Shown: positions 1 to 5,905 of the stretch, in pieces
How positions within the stretch are numbered: position 1 is the stretch's first letter
Layout of the letters: each line of letters starts with the position of its first letter
Assembly (NCBI GenBank): GCA_036636255.1
Contig: JAVWOV010000044.1
Span: forward strand, 1-7,445
DNA length: 7,445 nucleotides
Direction: 5' to 3'
DNA from: CALVXC01 sp036636255
Lineage (GTDB): Bacteria; Bacillota_I; Bacilli_A; RF39; UBA660
Notes under the pieces: generated by a model
The model's input: the letters and a program-made list of their open reading frames with translations, nothing else
Told to the model about the DNA's origin: nothing
The model's database searches: none
Program-made: the position numbers and the translations under genes

Positions 1-81
1 ATCTTTAATCCTAAGAAACATAATTTTTAATACTGATGTTTCGGGGTTGTCTGCACTCCCTTTCTAAAAAGCATAAATAAT

Positions 82-116
82 ATTACTGTTTTTTTGAATA
101 AACAAAAAAATGTAAT
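82..116. repeat. Inverted repeat / A7:T7 hairpin
   Basis: ATTAC (82-86) pairs with GTAAT (112-116). After one bulged T, a G·T wobble, seven T (89-95) pair with seven A (104-110), and G96 pairs with C103, leaving a six-base loop, AATAAA. Drawn as RNA it is a long but AT-dominated stem. It lies about 15 bases after the left-edge TAA, so it could end transcription entering from the left, or work in both directions, but it lacks the GC-rich stem plus separate U-tract of a standard intrinsic terminator. The pairing is seen directly; the function is a guess. Confidence 0.4.
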
Positions 117-274
117 CAAGAGGCAAATAGTAAAATATAACCTTATAAAAAAGGTAAAGATAAAATATTATAGTTATTGAATTTTATGATATGCCATAGT
201 TTATATATCAGAATGTTATTAACAATATCAACACATAACAAACATAATTATGTTAGAGTTTATATGAAAACTGA

Positions 275-303
275 TTGTAAAAAAAATAATATTTTGTTAT
301 AAT
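275..303 (+). promoter_or_regulatory. Sigma-A-type promoter for murG-murB-divIB
   Basis: A -35 box TTGTAA (275-280, four of six consensus bases) and a perfect -10 box TATAAT (298-303) are separated by exactly 17 bases. The predicted start of transcription near 310 gives a leader of about 87 bases before murG. The leader contains the six-base inverted repeat TTAGAA / TTCTAA (311-316 and 343-348), but no recognisable riboswitch or T-box. No other promoter of this quality was seen before murG. Confidence 0.65.
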
Positions 304-396
304 GATGTTATTAGAAATTACATATTTAATGTTGTTGTTTTCTTCTAAATGATATATTTATGAATATTATTACTATAGATGAATGGGTGTGAATAA

Positions 397-1479
397 ATGA
401 AAGTTGTTATAAGTGCAGGTGGTACGGGTGGTCATATTTATCCGGCTTTGGCTATTGTTAATAAAATAAAACAGCGTGAGCCTAATAGTGAAATTTTATA
501 TATAGGAACGCATAATCGTATGGAAAAAGCTATTGTTCCAAAGTATGGTATTAATTATAAGCCAATTGAAGTTTATGGTTTTAATCGTAAAAATTTATTC
601 AGTAATTTTAAAACATTAAAATTTTTAATCAAGTCTTTTATTAAATGTAAAAAAATCATCAAAGAATTTAAACCAGATATCGTAATAGGGGTTGGTGGTT
701 ATGTTACTGTACCAGTTATTTATGCTGCTTATAAGTTAGACATTAAGACATTTATTCATGAACAAAATAGCGTATCTGGTTCAGCTAACACTTTTTTAAG
801 TAGATTTGCATCGGCGATTGGGGTTTCTTTTAAATCATCGATTAAGTTTTTTCCGGAATATAAGACTACATTTACAGGTAATCCATGTAGTGAACAAGCT
901 TTAAAGGTGTTACCTATTTCTAAGACTAGTTTAGGCCTTAGGGAACATAAAAAATTTGTTTTGATTGTTATGGGTTCGCTAGGCTCTAATAAAATTAATG
1001 AATATTTTATCCGTAATATGAAAAAGTTTGGTCAGGCCGATTATGATGTTTTATTTATTAGTGGCGAGCAAAATTATTTGATGTTTAAGGACACTAAACT
1101 ACCTAGCAATGTTCATATCGTCCCTTATATTGAACAGCTCACTAGGGTTATGAAACTGGCAGATTTAGTTGTTTCAAGAGCAGGTGCTTCTATGCTAAGC
1201 GAGTTAATTGTTTTAGAAATTCCAGCAATTTTAATTCCTAGTCCCTATGTTGTTAATAATCATCAGTATAAAAATACAATTGATTTAACTACAAATGAGG
1301 CAGCAATTTTAATTGAAGAAAAAGATATGGACGATAATATTTTAGTTGCAACAATTAATAAGGTAATTAATAATAAACAACTACTTGATTCCATAAAGAA
1401 AAATATTAGACCTTTTAAGGTTATCGATAGTAGTTCACGAATTTATAAAATTTTAAAAGAACTAGTAGATAGGAAATAA
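397..1479 (+). CDS. murG: MurG, lipid II-forming GlcNAc transferase
   Basis: This is the undecaprenyl-diphospho-muramoylpentapeptide beta-N-acetylglucosaminyltransferase. It moves GlcNAc from UDP-GlcNAc onto lipid I at the inner face of the membrane, making lipid II. The 360 residues are full length for the GT28 / GT-B family. The N-terminal domain has the glycine loop GGTGGH (8-13), a second loop GVGGY (98-102) and HEQN (121-124). The C-terminal UDP-GlcNAc domain has a third loop MGSLGS (192-197, where GGSQGA or GGSRGA is usual), SRAGA (260-264) followed by SEL with the ribose-binding Glu269, and NNHQYKN (287-293). GNP at 161-163 is followed by Cys-Ser rather than the usual arginine-containing context. 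The ATG at 397 has GGGTG at 385-389, seven bases away. It is the first gene of a tight murG-murB-divIB unit; upstream dcw genes such as murD and ftsW are not adjacent. Confidence 0.97.
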   Translation: MKVVISAGGTGGHIYPALAIVNKIKQREPNSEILYIGTHNRMEKAIVPKYGINYKPIEVYGFNRKNLFSNFKTLKFLIKSFIKCKKIIKEFKPDIVIGVGGYVTVPVIYAAYKLDIKTFIHEQNSVSGSANTFLSRFASAIGVSFKSSIKFFPEYKTTFTGNPCSEQALKVLPISKTSLGLREHKKFVLIVMGSLGSNKINEYFIRNMKKFGQADYDVLFISGEQNYLMFKDTKLPSNVHIVPYIEQLTRVMKLADLVVSRAGASMLSELIVLEIPAILIPSPYVVNNHQYKNTIDLTTNEAAILIEEKDMDDNILVATINKVINNKQLLDSIKKNIRPFKVIDSSSRIYKILKELVDRK

Positions 1480-1480
1480 T

Positions 1481-2377
1481 ATGGAAATAATAAAGGAACT
1501 TAAAAAATTAAAATGTGGTAAAGTTATCAAACATCCAGTTATGAAAAATTATACCACATATAAAGTAGGAGGTAAGGTAACGGCCATTATTTATCCTACT
1601 GATATTGATTGTCTGATTAGGTTATTAAAATTTTTACAGAATAATGATTATGTTTATAAAATTTTAGGTAACGGCTCAAATGTTATTTTTAAAGATTGTT
1701 CTTATAATTTAGTAATTATTAAACTTACCTGTTTTGATAAAATTAAAATAACAGGTAACACATTAGAAGTAGGAGCAGGATACAATTTAATTGCTTTATC
1801 CTTAAAAGCCTTACGAGCATCTTTAACAGGGTTAGAGTTTGCTTCAGGTATTCCTGGTACAGTGGGTGGTGCAGTTTTTATGAATGCTGGGGCCTATAAG
1901 AGTGATATGGGTTATATTGTTACGCAAATAAAGGTACTTAATCCAGCCTTTAAAGTAGAAATATTTACTAACGATATGCTTAATTTTCATTATCGTACTT
2001 CATTTTTAAAAACACATCCTGATTATATTTGTTTAGAAGTTACAATCAAATTAAGAAGAGGCCATTATGAAGCAATTAAAGAAGTTATTATTGATCGTAA
2101 AGGTCGCCGGTTAGCAAGTCAACCACTTAATTTTCCTAGTGCTGGTTCCGTTTTTCGTAATCCTGATGGCTATTTTGCCGGTAAGTTAATTGAAGATATT
2201 GGATATAAAGGTAAGATGATCGGTGGAGCTTTGGTTAGTTTAAAACACGCTAATTTTATTGTTAATGCTAATAATGCTTCAGGAGAAGACATTATTGCTT
2301 TAATTAATTTGATTAAGAAAAAAGTTAAAGAAGAATATGATATTGATCTTTATGTTGAACAAGAAATTATAAAGTAG
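1481..2377 (+). CDS. murB: MurB, UDP-N-acetylenolpyruvoylglucosamine reductase
   Basis: This FAD- and NADPH-dependent cytosolic enzyme reduces UDP-GlcNAc-enolpyruvate to UDP-MurNAc, the second committed step of peptidoglycan precursor synthesis. The 298 residues match the shorter type II form of Gram-positives. FAD-domain signatures are NYTTYKVGG (23-31), LGNGSNV (62-68), and GLEFASGIPGTVGGAV (117-132) followed by NAGAY. YRTS (171-174) carries the substrate-binding Arg172. SAGSVFRNP (220-228) holds the expected proton-donating Ser223, and Glu293 near the C-terminus aligns with the catalytic Glu of the usual EVR motif, although here it is followed by Gln-Glu instead of Val-Arg. The gene starts one base after the murG stop, with AGGA at 1471-1474 inside the murG end, so the two are probably translationally coupled. 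murB next to murG and divIB is the Bacillus-like order. Confidence 0.97.
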   Translation: MEIIKELKKLKCGKVIKHPVMKNYTTYKVGGKVTAIIYPTDIDCLIRLLKFLQNNDYVYKILGNGSNVIFKDCSYNLVIIKLTCFDKIKITGNTLEVGAGYNLIALSLKALRASLTGLEFASGIPGTVGGAVFMNAGAYKSDMGYIVTQIKVLNPAFKVEIFTNDMLNFHYRTSFLKTHPDYICLEVTIKLRRGHYEAIKEVIIDRKGRRLASQPLNFPSAGSVFRNPDGYFAGKLIEDIGYKGKMIGGALVSLKHANFIVNANNASGEDIIALINLIKKKVKEEYDIDLYVEQEIIK

Positions 2378-2385
2378 GTGAAATA

Positions 2386-3051
2386 ATGACAAAGAAAAAG
2401 CGAAAAGTAAAATATAAGACAATTTTTATTTTTATTCTATTTATTTATTTTTTGCTTTTTTTTCTTTATGATATTGTTAATTTAAACATTAAAAATATTT
2501 ATATTTATGATAATAAGCTATTTAGTGATCAAACTATTATTGAAATGGCCGGGATCGAAAATTATCCCTCTACATTCACAAAAAATTCTTTGGTTATTGC
2601 AAAAAGATTAGAAAAAAGCATTTATATTAAGGACGTAAAAGTAGTCAAAAAGTGGTTAACAGAGGTTAATATTTATGTTGTAGAAAATAGACCATTATTT
2701 TATTATGAATATGATAAAAAGACAGTTTTGAGCGATGGTTCTAAGGTTTCAAAGAAGTTTATAGTTCCGACTGTTATTAATTTTGTTCCTGACAAAAAAT
2801 ATAGTCGATTAATTTTAAAATTAAATGATATTCCGGTTAATATTCTTGAACGTATTTCTGAAATTAAATATGACCCTAATGATGTTGATAAGAACCGTTT
2901 CTTATTGTCGATGAGTGATGGTAATTATGTTTATGTTACTTTGAATAAATTTTCTTCACTTAATAATTATTTGAATATGATTAAAAATTTTGAAAATAAG
3001 AAAGGAATTTTATACTTAGATTCAGGAGAGTATTTTGAAGTAATTGATTAA
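2386..3051 (+). CDS. divIB: DivIB/FtsQ cell division protein
   Basis: A bitopic divisome protein of the FtsQ/DivIB family, which with DivIC/FtsB and FtsL stabilises and regulates septal wall synthesis. At 221 residues it is somewhat shorter than the roughly 260-residue Bacillus protein. It has a short very basic cytoplasmic tail (KKKRKVKYK, 3-11), one strongly hydrophobic span (about 12-29), a POTRA domain (about 34-101, ending in the typical VVENRPL), then a beta domain with LSDGS (115-119) and a conserved-looking C-terminal strand region (about 159-219). The long charged C-terminal tail of some homologues is missing. AGGTGA (2376-2381) overlaps the murB stop and lies four bases before the ATG. 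The identity rests on topology, the POTRA/FtsQ pattern and position between murB and ftsA; individual residues of this family are poorly conserved. Confidence 0.92.
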   Translation: MTKKKRKVKYKTIFIFILFIYFLLFFLYDIVNLNIKNIYIYDNKLFSDQTIIEMAGIENYPSTFTKNSLVIAKRLEKSIYIKDVKVVKKWLTEVNIYVVENRPLFYYEYDKKTVLSDGSKVSKKFIVPTVINFVPDKKYSRLILKLNDIPVNILERISEIKYDPNDVDKNRFLLSMSDGNYVYVTLNKFSSLNNYLNMIKNFENKKGILYLDSGEYFEVID

Positions 3052-3200
3052 TTTATAAAAATTATAATTATAGAATGTTGTTAGTGAATGTTTTTATGTA
3101 TAACGATAAAACAAAATATTTACTAATAGCATTTTTTTATTTTTTACTAATTAATGGATGAATCTTTTGTTTATTTGTTATTCTTATTATTTGTATTATT

Positions 3201-3256
3201 AATATTCTCTTTTTTTTATCTTTTTCATTATTTTTCTTTTACTTTTTTGCTTTTTT
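3201..3256 (+). other. T-rich tract upstream of the ftsA promoter
   Basis: The + strand is almost pure pyrimidine plus A for over 50 bases, with T runs of 8, 5, 5, 4, 6 and 6 centred near 3213, 3223, 3233, 3238, 3245 and 3253. Several of these are spaced close to one helical turn, a pattern known to bend DNA and, upstream of a -35 box, to help RNA polymerase bind. The runs are seen; curvature and promoter stimulation are inferred. The tract lies in the 232-base gap between divIB and ftsA, which has no clear terminator and no supported gene. Confidence 0.4.
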
Positions 3257-3266
3257 ATAGTATAAT
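3238..3266 (+). promoter_or_regulatory. Promoter of ftsA-ftsZ
   Basis: TTTACT (3238-3243, four of six -35 consensus bases) is followed after 17 bases by a perfect TATAAT (3261-3266). Transcription would start near 3273, so the ftsA leader is only about 20 bases and barely covers the ribosome binding site. Since no terminator is evident after divIB, ftsAZ may be served both by this promoter and by read-through from murG. Confidence 0.65.
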
Positions 3267-3281
3267 TATGGTTAGGATTGT

Positions 3282-3287
3282 AGGTGG
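3282..3287 (+). promoter_or_regulatory. Ribosome binding site that sets the ftsA start
   Basis: AGGTGG lies five bases before the GTG at 3293. A GTG three codons upstream (3284) is in frame but falls inside this site, and its own weaker AGGA (3274-3277) would sit at the extreme 5' end of the predicted transcript. The 3293 start is therefore preferred. Confidence 0.65.
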
Positions 3288-3292
3288 CATAT

Positions 3293-4537
3293 GTGAAACA
3301 TATTTATACTAGTATTGATATTGGTTCGGATACCATCAAAGTGGTTGTCTGTGAGTTATTTAATAATAAGTTAAATTTATTAGCAACTTCATCCGTTAAC
3401 TCTAATGGTATTAAACGGGGAATGATTACTGATGTTAGTGAAGCTTCATTAAGTTTGAAACGAGCTATTAGCGCTGTTAATGAAATGCTTGGAATTGATA
3501 TTAAACGGGTTATTACAACTATTCCTAGTTATTATGCTAATTTTAAAATGGTAAAAGGAGAAATAACTATTACTAATAATAATCATGTAGTAACGGGAAC
3601 GGATGTTAGTGCAGTGTTACAAAATGCTGTTAAAAACAATCTTAGTTATGGTTGTGAAACAATTACAATGTTACCAATTGATTTTAAGTTAGATAATCGG
3701 GATTTGATTAAAGATCCTAAAGGTCTTACTGGTGATGTTTTAAAGGTTAGAGGTATTATGGTTGATACACCTTCAAAAAATGTTTTGTCAGTTGTATCAT
3801 TGATTGAGAGCCTTGATATTGAGGTTGTCGATATTTCACTTAATTGTATTGGTGATATTAATGCTTTTCGAACTAAACAGATGAGTAGTCAAATTGGCGC
3901 TATTGTTAATATTGGTTATGAAACGACAACTATTTCTATTTACAATAAAGGTATTGTTGTTAAAAATACCGTTATTGGTTTAGGCGGACGAAATATCGAT
4001 AATGATATTTCGTATATTTATAAAATTAATTTAGGTGAGGCGAGAAAAGCTAAGGAGAAGTTTGCTTTGGCCGATAAACGTTTTGCAAATACTTATGAAG
4101 TGTTTGAAACAGTTGATGCTACAGGGGAAATGATTAAGATTAAACAACCGGAAATTTCAGAAATTGTGATGTCACGGGTGGAAGAAATTTTAGCATTGGT
4201 GCGAAAAGAAATAAAAACTTTGACTAATCAGCAAATTGATTATATAATAGTAACAGGTGGGACTAGTAATATGCGTAATTTTGATTCCGTTGTTGATAAA
4301 ATCTTCAATAAGAAAGCTCTTGTTGGTGGTTTGAAAATAATTGGTTTACGAAATAATAAGTATTCGTCTGCTGTTGGTAATATTGTATATTTTATTAATA
4401 AATTAAAGTTAAAAGGAGTAAATTATACGATGTTAGATGAGGATGACGAGGAAGAATTATCGTCTTTAAAAAAGAGTTTTGAAGCATCAAATGATTCGAT
4501 GCTAGGTAAAGTATTTGGATACTTTTTTGGTGAGTAA
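3293..4537 (+). CDS. ftsA: FtsA, actin-like FtsZ membrane tether
   Basis: FtsA binds the FtsZ C-terminal peptide, anchors the Z-ring to the membrane and recruits later division proteins. With the GTG at 3293 the product is 414 residues, normal for the family. It has the ATPase phosphate-1 motif DIGSDTIK (9-16), the SHS2/1C domain (about 85-165), phosphate-2 region NIGYETTTISIY (206-217), GLGGRNIDNDIS (229-240), and the adenosine motif VTGGTSNM (320-327). An acidic linker, DEDDEEE (382-388), leads to a C-terminal amphipathic segment (about 401-413, LGKVFGYFFGE) that should be the membrane-targeting helix. It begins without an ATG, which may limit FtsA relative to FtsZ; ftsZ follows after 12 bases with a much stronger ribosome binding site. 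The alternative GTG at 3284 would add three residues. Confidence 0.97.
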   Translation: MKHIYTSIDIGSDTIKVVVCELFNNKLNLLATSSVNSNGIKRGMITDVSEASLSLKRAISAVNEMLGIDIKRVITTIPSYYANFKMVKGEITITNNNHVVTGTDVSAVLQNAVKNNLSYGCETITMLPIDFKLDNRDLIKDPKGLTGDVLKVRGIMVDTPSKNVLSVVSLIESLDIEVVDISLNCIGDINAFRTKQMSSQIGAIVNIGYETTTISIYNKGIVVKNTVIGLGGRNIDNDISYIYKINLGEARKAKEKFALADKRFANTYEVFETVDATGEMIKIKQPEISEIVMSRVEEILALVRKEIKTLTNQQIDYIIVTGGTSNMRNFDSVVDKIFNKKALVGGLKIIGLRNNKYSSAVGNIVYFINKLKLKGVNYTMLDEDDEEELSSLKKSFEASNDSMLGKVFGYFFGE

Positions 4538-4549
4538 GGGAGGAAAATT

Positions 4550-5614
4550 ATGTTAGGATTAGAAATGGATCAGTTAGCAAAAATTAAAGTAATAGGTGTT
4601 GGTGGTGGCGGTAATAATGCCGTTAATAGAATGATTGAGTCAGGGGTTCAAGGCGTCGATTTTATTGTTGCTAATACTGATTTACAAGTATTGAATAATT
4701 CAAAGGCGGAAATTAAGATTCAAATTGGTGAAAAATTAACTAATGGTTTAGGCGCTGGAGCTTCACCACAAGTTGGTAAGGAAGCAGCTTTAGAATCTAA
4801 AGATGAAATCGAAAGATCATTAGCCGGAGCTGATATGGTTTTTGTTACTTGCGGAATGGGTGGCGGAACTGGTACTGGAGCAGCACCAGTTATTGCTGAT
4901 ATTGCCCAACAAATGGGAGCTTTAACAGTCGGTATTGTTACTAAACCTTTCTCTTTTGAGGGAAGAAAAAGAATGGATCAAGCAGTTGAAGGACTAGAAG
5001 AATTAAAAAAACATGTAGATACTTTAATTATTATTCCTAATGATCGTTTACGTGAAATTATTGATAAGACAACGCCGTTATTAGAATCTTTTAAAGAAGT
5101 TGATAATGTTTTAAGAAGAGGTGTTCAAGCTATTTCTGATTTGATTGCAGTAGCAGGTTTAATTAATCTTGATTTTGCTGACGTTAAAACAGTTATGGAA
5201 AAGCGTGGTAATGCTTTAATAGGAATTGGTATGGGAACTGGAGAAAACCGTGCAGCCGATGCGGCATCACAAGCTGTATCTAGTCCTTTGCTTGAAGCAA
5301 GTATTAGTGGCGCGACAGATGCTATTATTAATGTTACTGGTGGTTCTAATTTGACCTTATTTGAAGTTGAGGAAGCCGCTGATGTTATTAGAAAATCAGC
5401 TAATACGGATATTAACACTATTTTTGGGGCTGTTATTAATGAAAATTTAAGTGATGAGATTATTGTTACAGTTATTGCTACTGGATTTGAGGCTAATCAA
5501 CAAACCGGTTCATATGCCATTAATAGAAGAGAAGATAGTCGTCCGGAAATTGATGATGTTATTGATGACGATGATGCAGCTATTCCATCATTCCTACGTA
5601 AAAGAGGATTTTAA
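4550..5614 (+). CDS. ftsZ: FtsZ, tubulin-like cell division GTPase
   Basis: FtsZ polymerises on GTP into the Z-ring that positions the septum, including the polar sporulation septum in spore formers. The GTPase domain contains GVGGGGNNAVNRM (16-28), ANTD (41-44), the tubulin signature GGGTGTG (104-110), and the T7 synergy loop NLDFADVKT (206-214) with Asp208 and Asp211, which complete the active site of the neighbouring subunit. The C-terminal peptide IPSFLRKRGF (345-354) is the FtsA-binding tail. At 354 residues the protein is at the short end because the variable linker (about 319-344) is only some 26 residues and ends in a run of acidic residues. GGGAGGA (4538-4544), five bases before the ATG, is one of the strongest ribosome binding sites in the window. 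A second ATG six codons in is less likely as start. Confidence 0.99.
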   Translation: MLGLEMDQLAKIKVIGVGGGGNNAVNRMIESGVQGVDFIVANTDLQVLNNSKAEIKIQIGEKLTNGLGAGASPQVGKEAALESKDEIERSLAGADMVFVTCGMGGGTGTGAAPVIADIAQQMGALTVGIVTKPFSFEGRKRMDQAVEGLEELKKHVDTLIIIPNDRLREIIDKTTPLLESFKEVDNVLRRGVQAISDLIAVAGLINLDFADVKTVMEKRGNALIGIGMGTGENRAADAASQAVSSPLLEASISGATDAIINVTGGSNLTLFEVEEAADVIRKSANTDINTIFGAVINENLSDEIIVTVIATGFEANQQTGSYAINRREDSRPEIDDVIDDDDAAIPSFLRKRGF

Positions 5615-5633
5615 ACAACTTAGGTTGTTTTTT
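5613..5633 (+). terminator. Intrinsic terminator overlapping the ftsZ stop
   Basis: AAACAAC (5613-5619) pairs perfectly with GTTGTTT (5624-5630) around a TTAG loop, and T runs on to 5633. The stem begins with the last two bases of the ftsZ TAA codon. With two G-C pairs and a short T-tail it is probably leaky, so some transcription may continue into the small ORF, spoIIGA and sigE. Confidence 0.65.
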
Positions 5634-5669
5634 GATAATATAAAATAATAATATAGAAGAGATTTTTAT

Positions 5670-5845
5670 ATGGATAATAGTAAAAAACAGTTATTTCAGT
5701 TATATTAACTATCATTATAATTGGTTTGCTAGGTAGCCTTTCATATGAAATTTATTATTATTTTCTAAAAGAAGGTAAGAAAGACCTTAAGCAAATTAAG
5801 CAGTATGTAACAGTTGATGATGTGATGGATGATTTAGTTAAATAA
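5670..5845 (+). pseudogene. Small single-span membrane protein, ORF broken by a -1 frameshift
   Basis: I do not recognise this gene. From the ATG at 5670 (AGAAGAGA at 5655-5662, seven bases upstream) the frame gives only 12 residues before TAA at 5706. In the -1 frame, open from 5684 to TAA at 5843, the reading is clearly protein-like: a hydrophobic span rich in Ile and Leu, a Tyr-rich stretch (EIYYYF), a Lys-rich segment and an acidic end (VDDVMDDLVK). Joining the two at the A6 run (5682-5687), by one extra A or a -1 slip after the second AAA, gives a 58-residue protein: cytoplasmic MDNSKK, one membrane helix at about 7-25, and a charged tail. The second frame has no good start of its own. 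It may be a real pseudogene, a base missed in sequencing, or slippage-controlled expression. Its place between ftsZ and spoIIGA hints at division or sporulation, but no function can be assigned. Confidence 0.6.
5682..5688 (+). other. A6 run (AAAAAAC) where the frame changes
   Basis: Six A followed by C read AAA AAA CAG in the starting frame. A -1 shift after the second Lys codon continues as ACA GTT into the long second frame. The heptamer AAAAAAC is a known slippery sequence, but here its codon phase is not the canonical X-XXY-YYZ arrangement. Ordinary tandem tRNA slippage would have to pair over TAA, so transcriptional slippage, a mutation or a sequencing error fit better. Confidence 0.5.
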
Positions 5846-5855
5846 GCTTATATAA

Positions 5856-5889
5856 AACGACACGATTTATTGTGTTTTTTTTATATAAT
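5856..5889 (+). promoter_or_regulatory. Candidate spoIIGA promoter with a Spo0A-box-like site
   Basis: A perfect TATAAT (5884-5889) directly follows the terminator T-tract, but no good -35 box lies 16-18 bases upstream. On the minus strand bases 5856-5862 read TGTCGTT, five of seven matches to the Spo0A box TGTCGAA, centred about 37 bases before the predicted start near 5896. In B. subtilis the spoIIG promoter is activated by phosphorylated Spo0A and has abnormal -35/-10 spacing, so the layout is suggestive. The boxes are seen; the regulation is inferred. The predicted leader would be only about ten bases, which argues for caution. Confidence 0.3.
5859..5882 (+). terminator. Intrinsic terminator between the small ORF and spoIIGA
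   Basis: ACACGA (5860-5865) pairs with TTGTGT (5870-5875, one G·U) around a TTTA loop, with a further G·U at the base, and is followed by seven T (5876-5882). It begins 14 bases after the stop of the small ORF. It would separate that ORF from spoIIGA and implies that spoIIGA needs its own promoter just downstream. Confidence 0.65.
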
Positions 5890-5905
5890 TAAAAAGGGTG
5901 ATGAT

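Larger units (their letters stand above)
1..396. other. AT-rich region upstream of murG, no gene seen
   Basis: No open frame here has protein-like content, a ribosome binding site and a plausible length. At the left edge a + strand frame is open from base 2 to a TAA at 65-67, and the opposite strand is also open in one frame across the same bases; neither 21-residue reading is recognisable. The stretch from about 41 to 60 is visibly richer in G and C than the rest, which could mark the end of a gene or mobile element lying mostly outside the window. The remainder holds a long hairpin (82-116), a 14-base perfect palindrome (241-254) that may well be chance in such AT-rich DNA, and the murG promoter. 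Confidence 0.6.

Noticed and set aside
241..254. Perfect 14-base palindrome AACATAATTATGTT as an operator
   Set aside because: In DNA this AT-rich a few such palindromes are expected by chance in a window of this size, and it matches no operator I recognise.
360..392. Ten-codon upstream reading frame ending four bases before the murG ATG
   Set aside because: It has no ribosome binding site, and such short frames are common in AT-rich leaders; no attenuator hairpin accompanies it.
3154..3312. A 52-residue very hydrophobic + strand frame between divIB and ftsA, at the place of ylxX/sbp
   Set aside because: It has no ribosome binding site, runs through the ftsA promoter and into the ftsA start, and its Phe/Leu content is explained by the T-rich tract.
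5125..5418. 97-residue minus-strand frame inside ftsZ
   Set aside because: It is an antisense shadow of the strongly conserved ftsZ GTPase domain, with low-complexity Ala/Ile/Ser-rich content.
5451..5648. 65-residue + strand frame over the ftsZ end
   Set aside because: It is out of frame with ftsZ, has repetitive Leu/Met content from GATGATG-type codons, and reads through the terminator.
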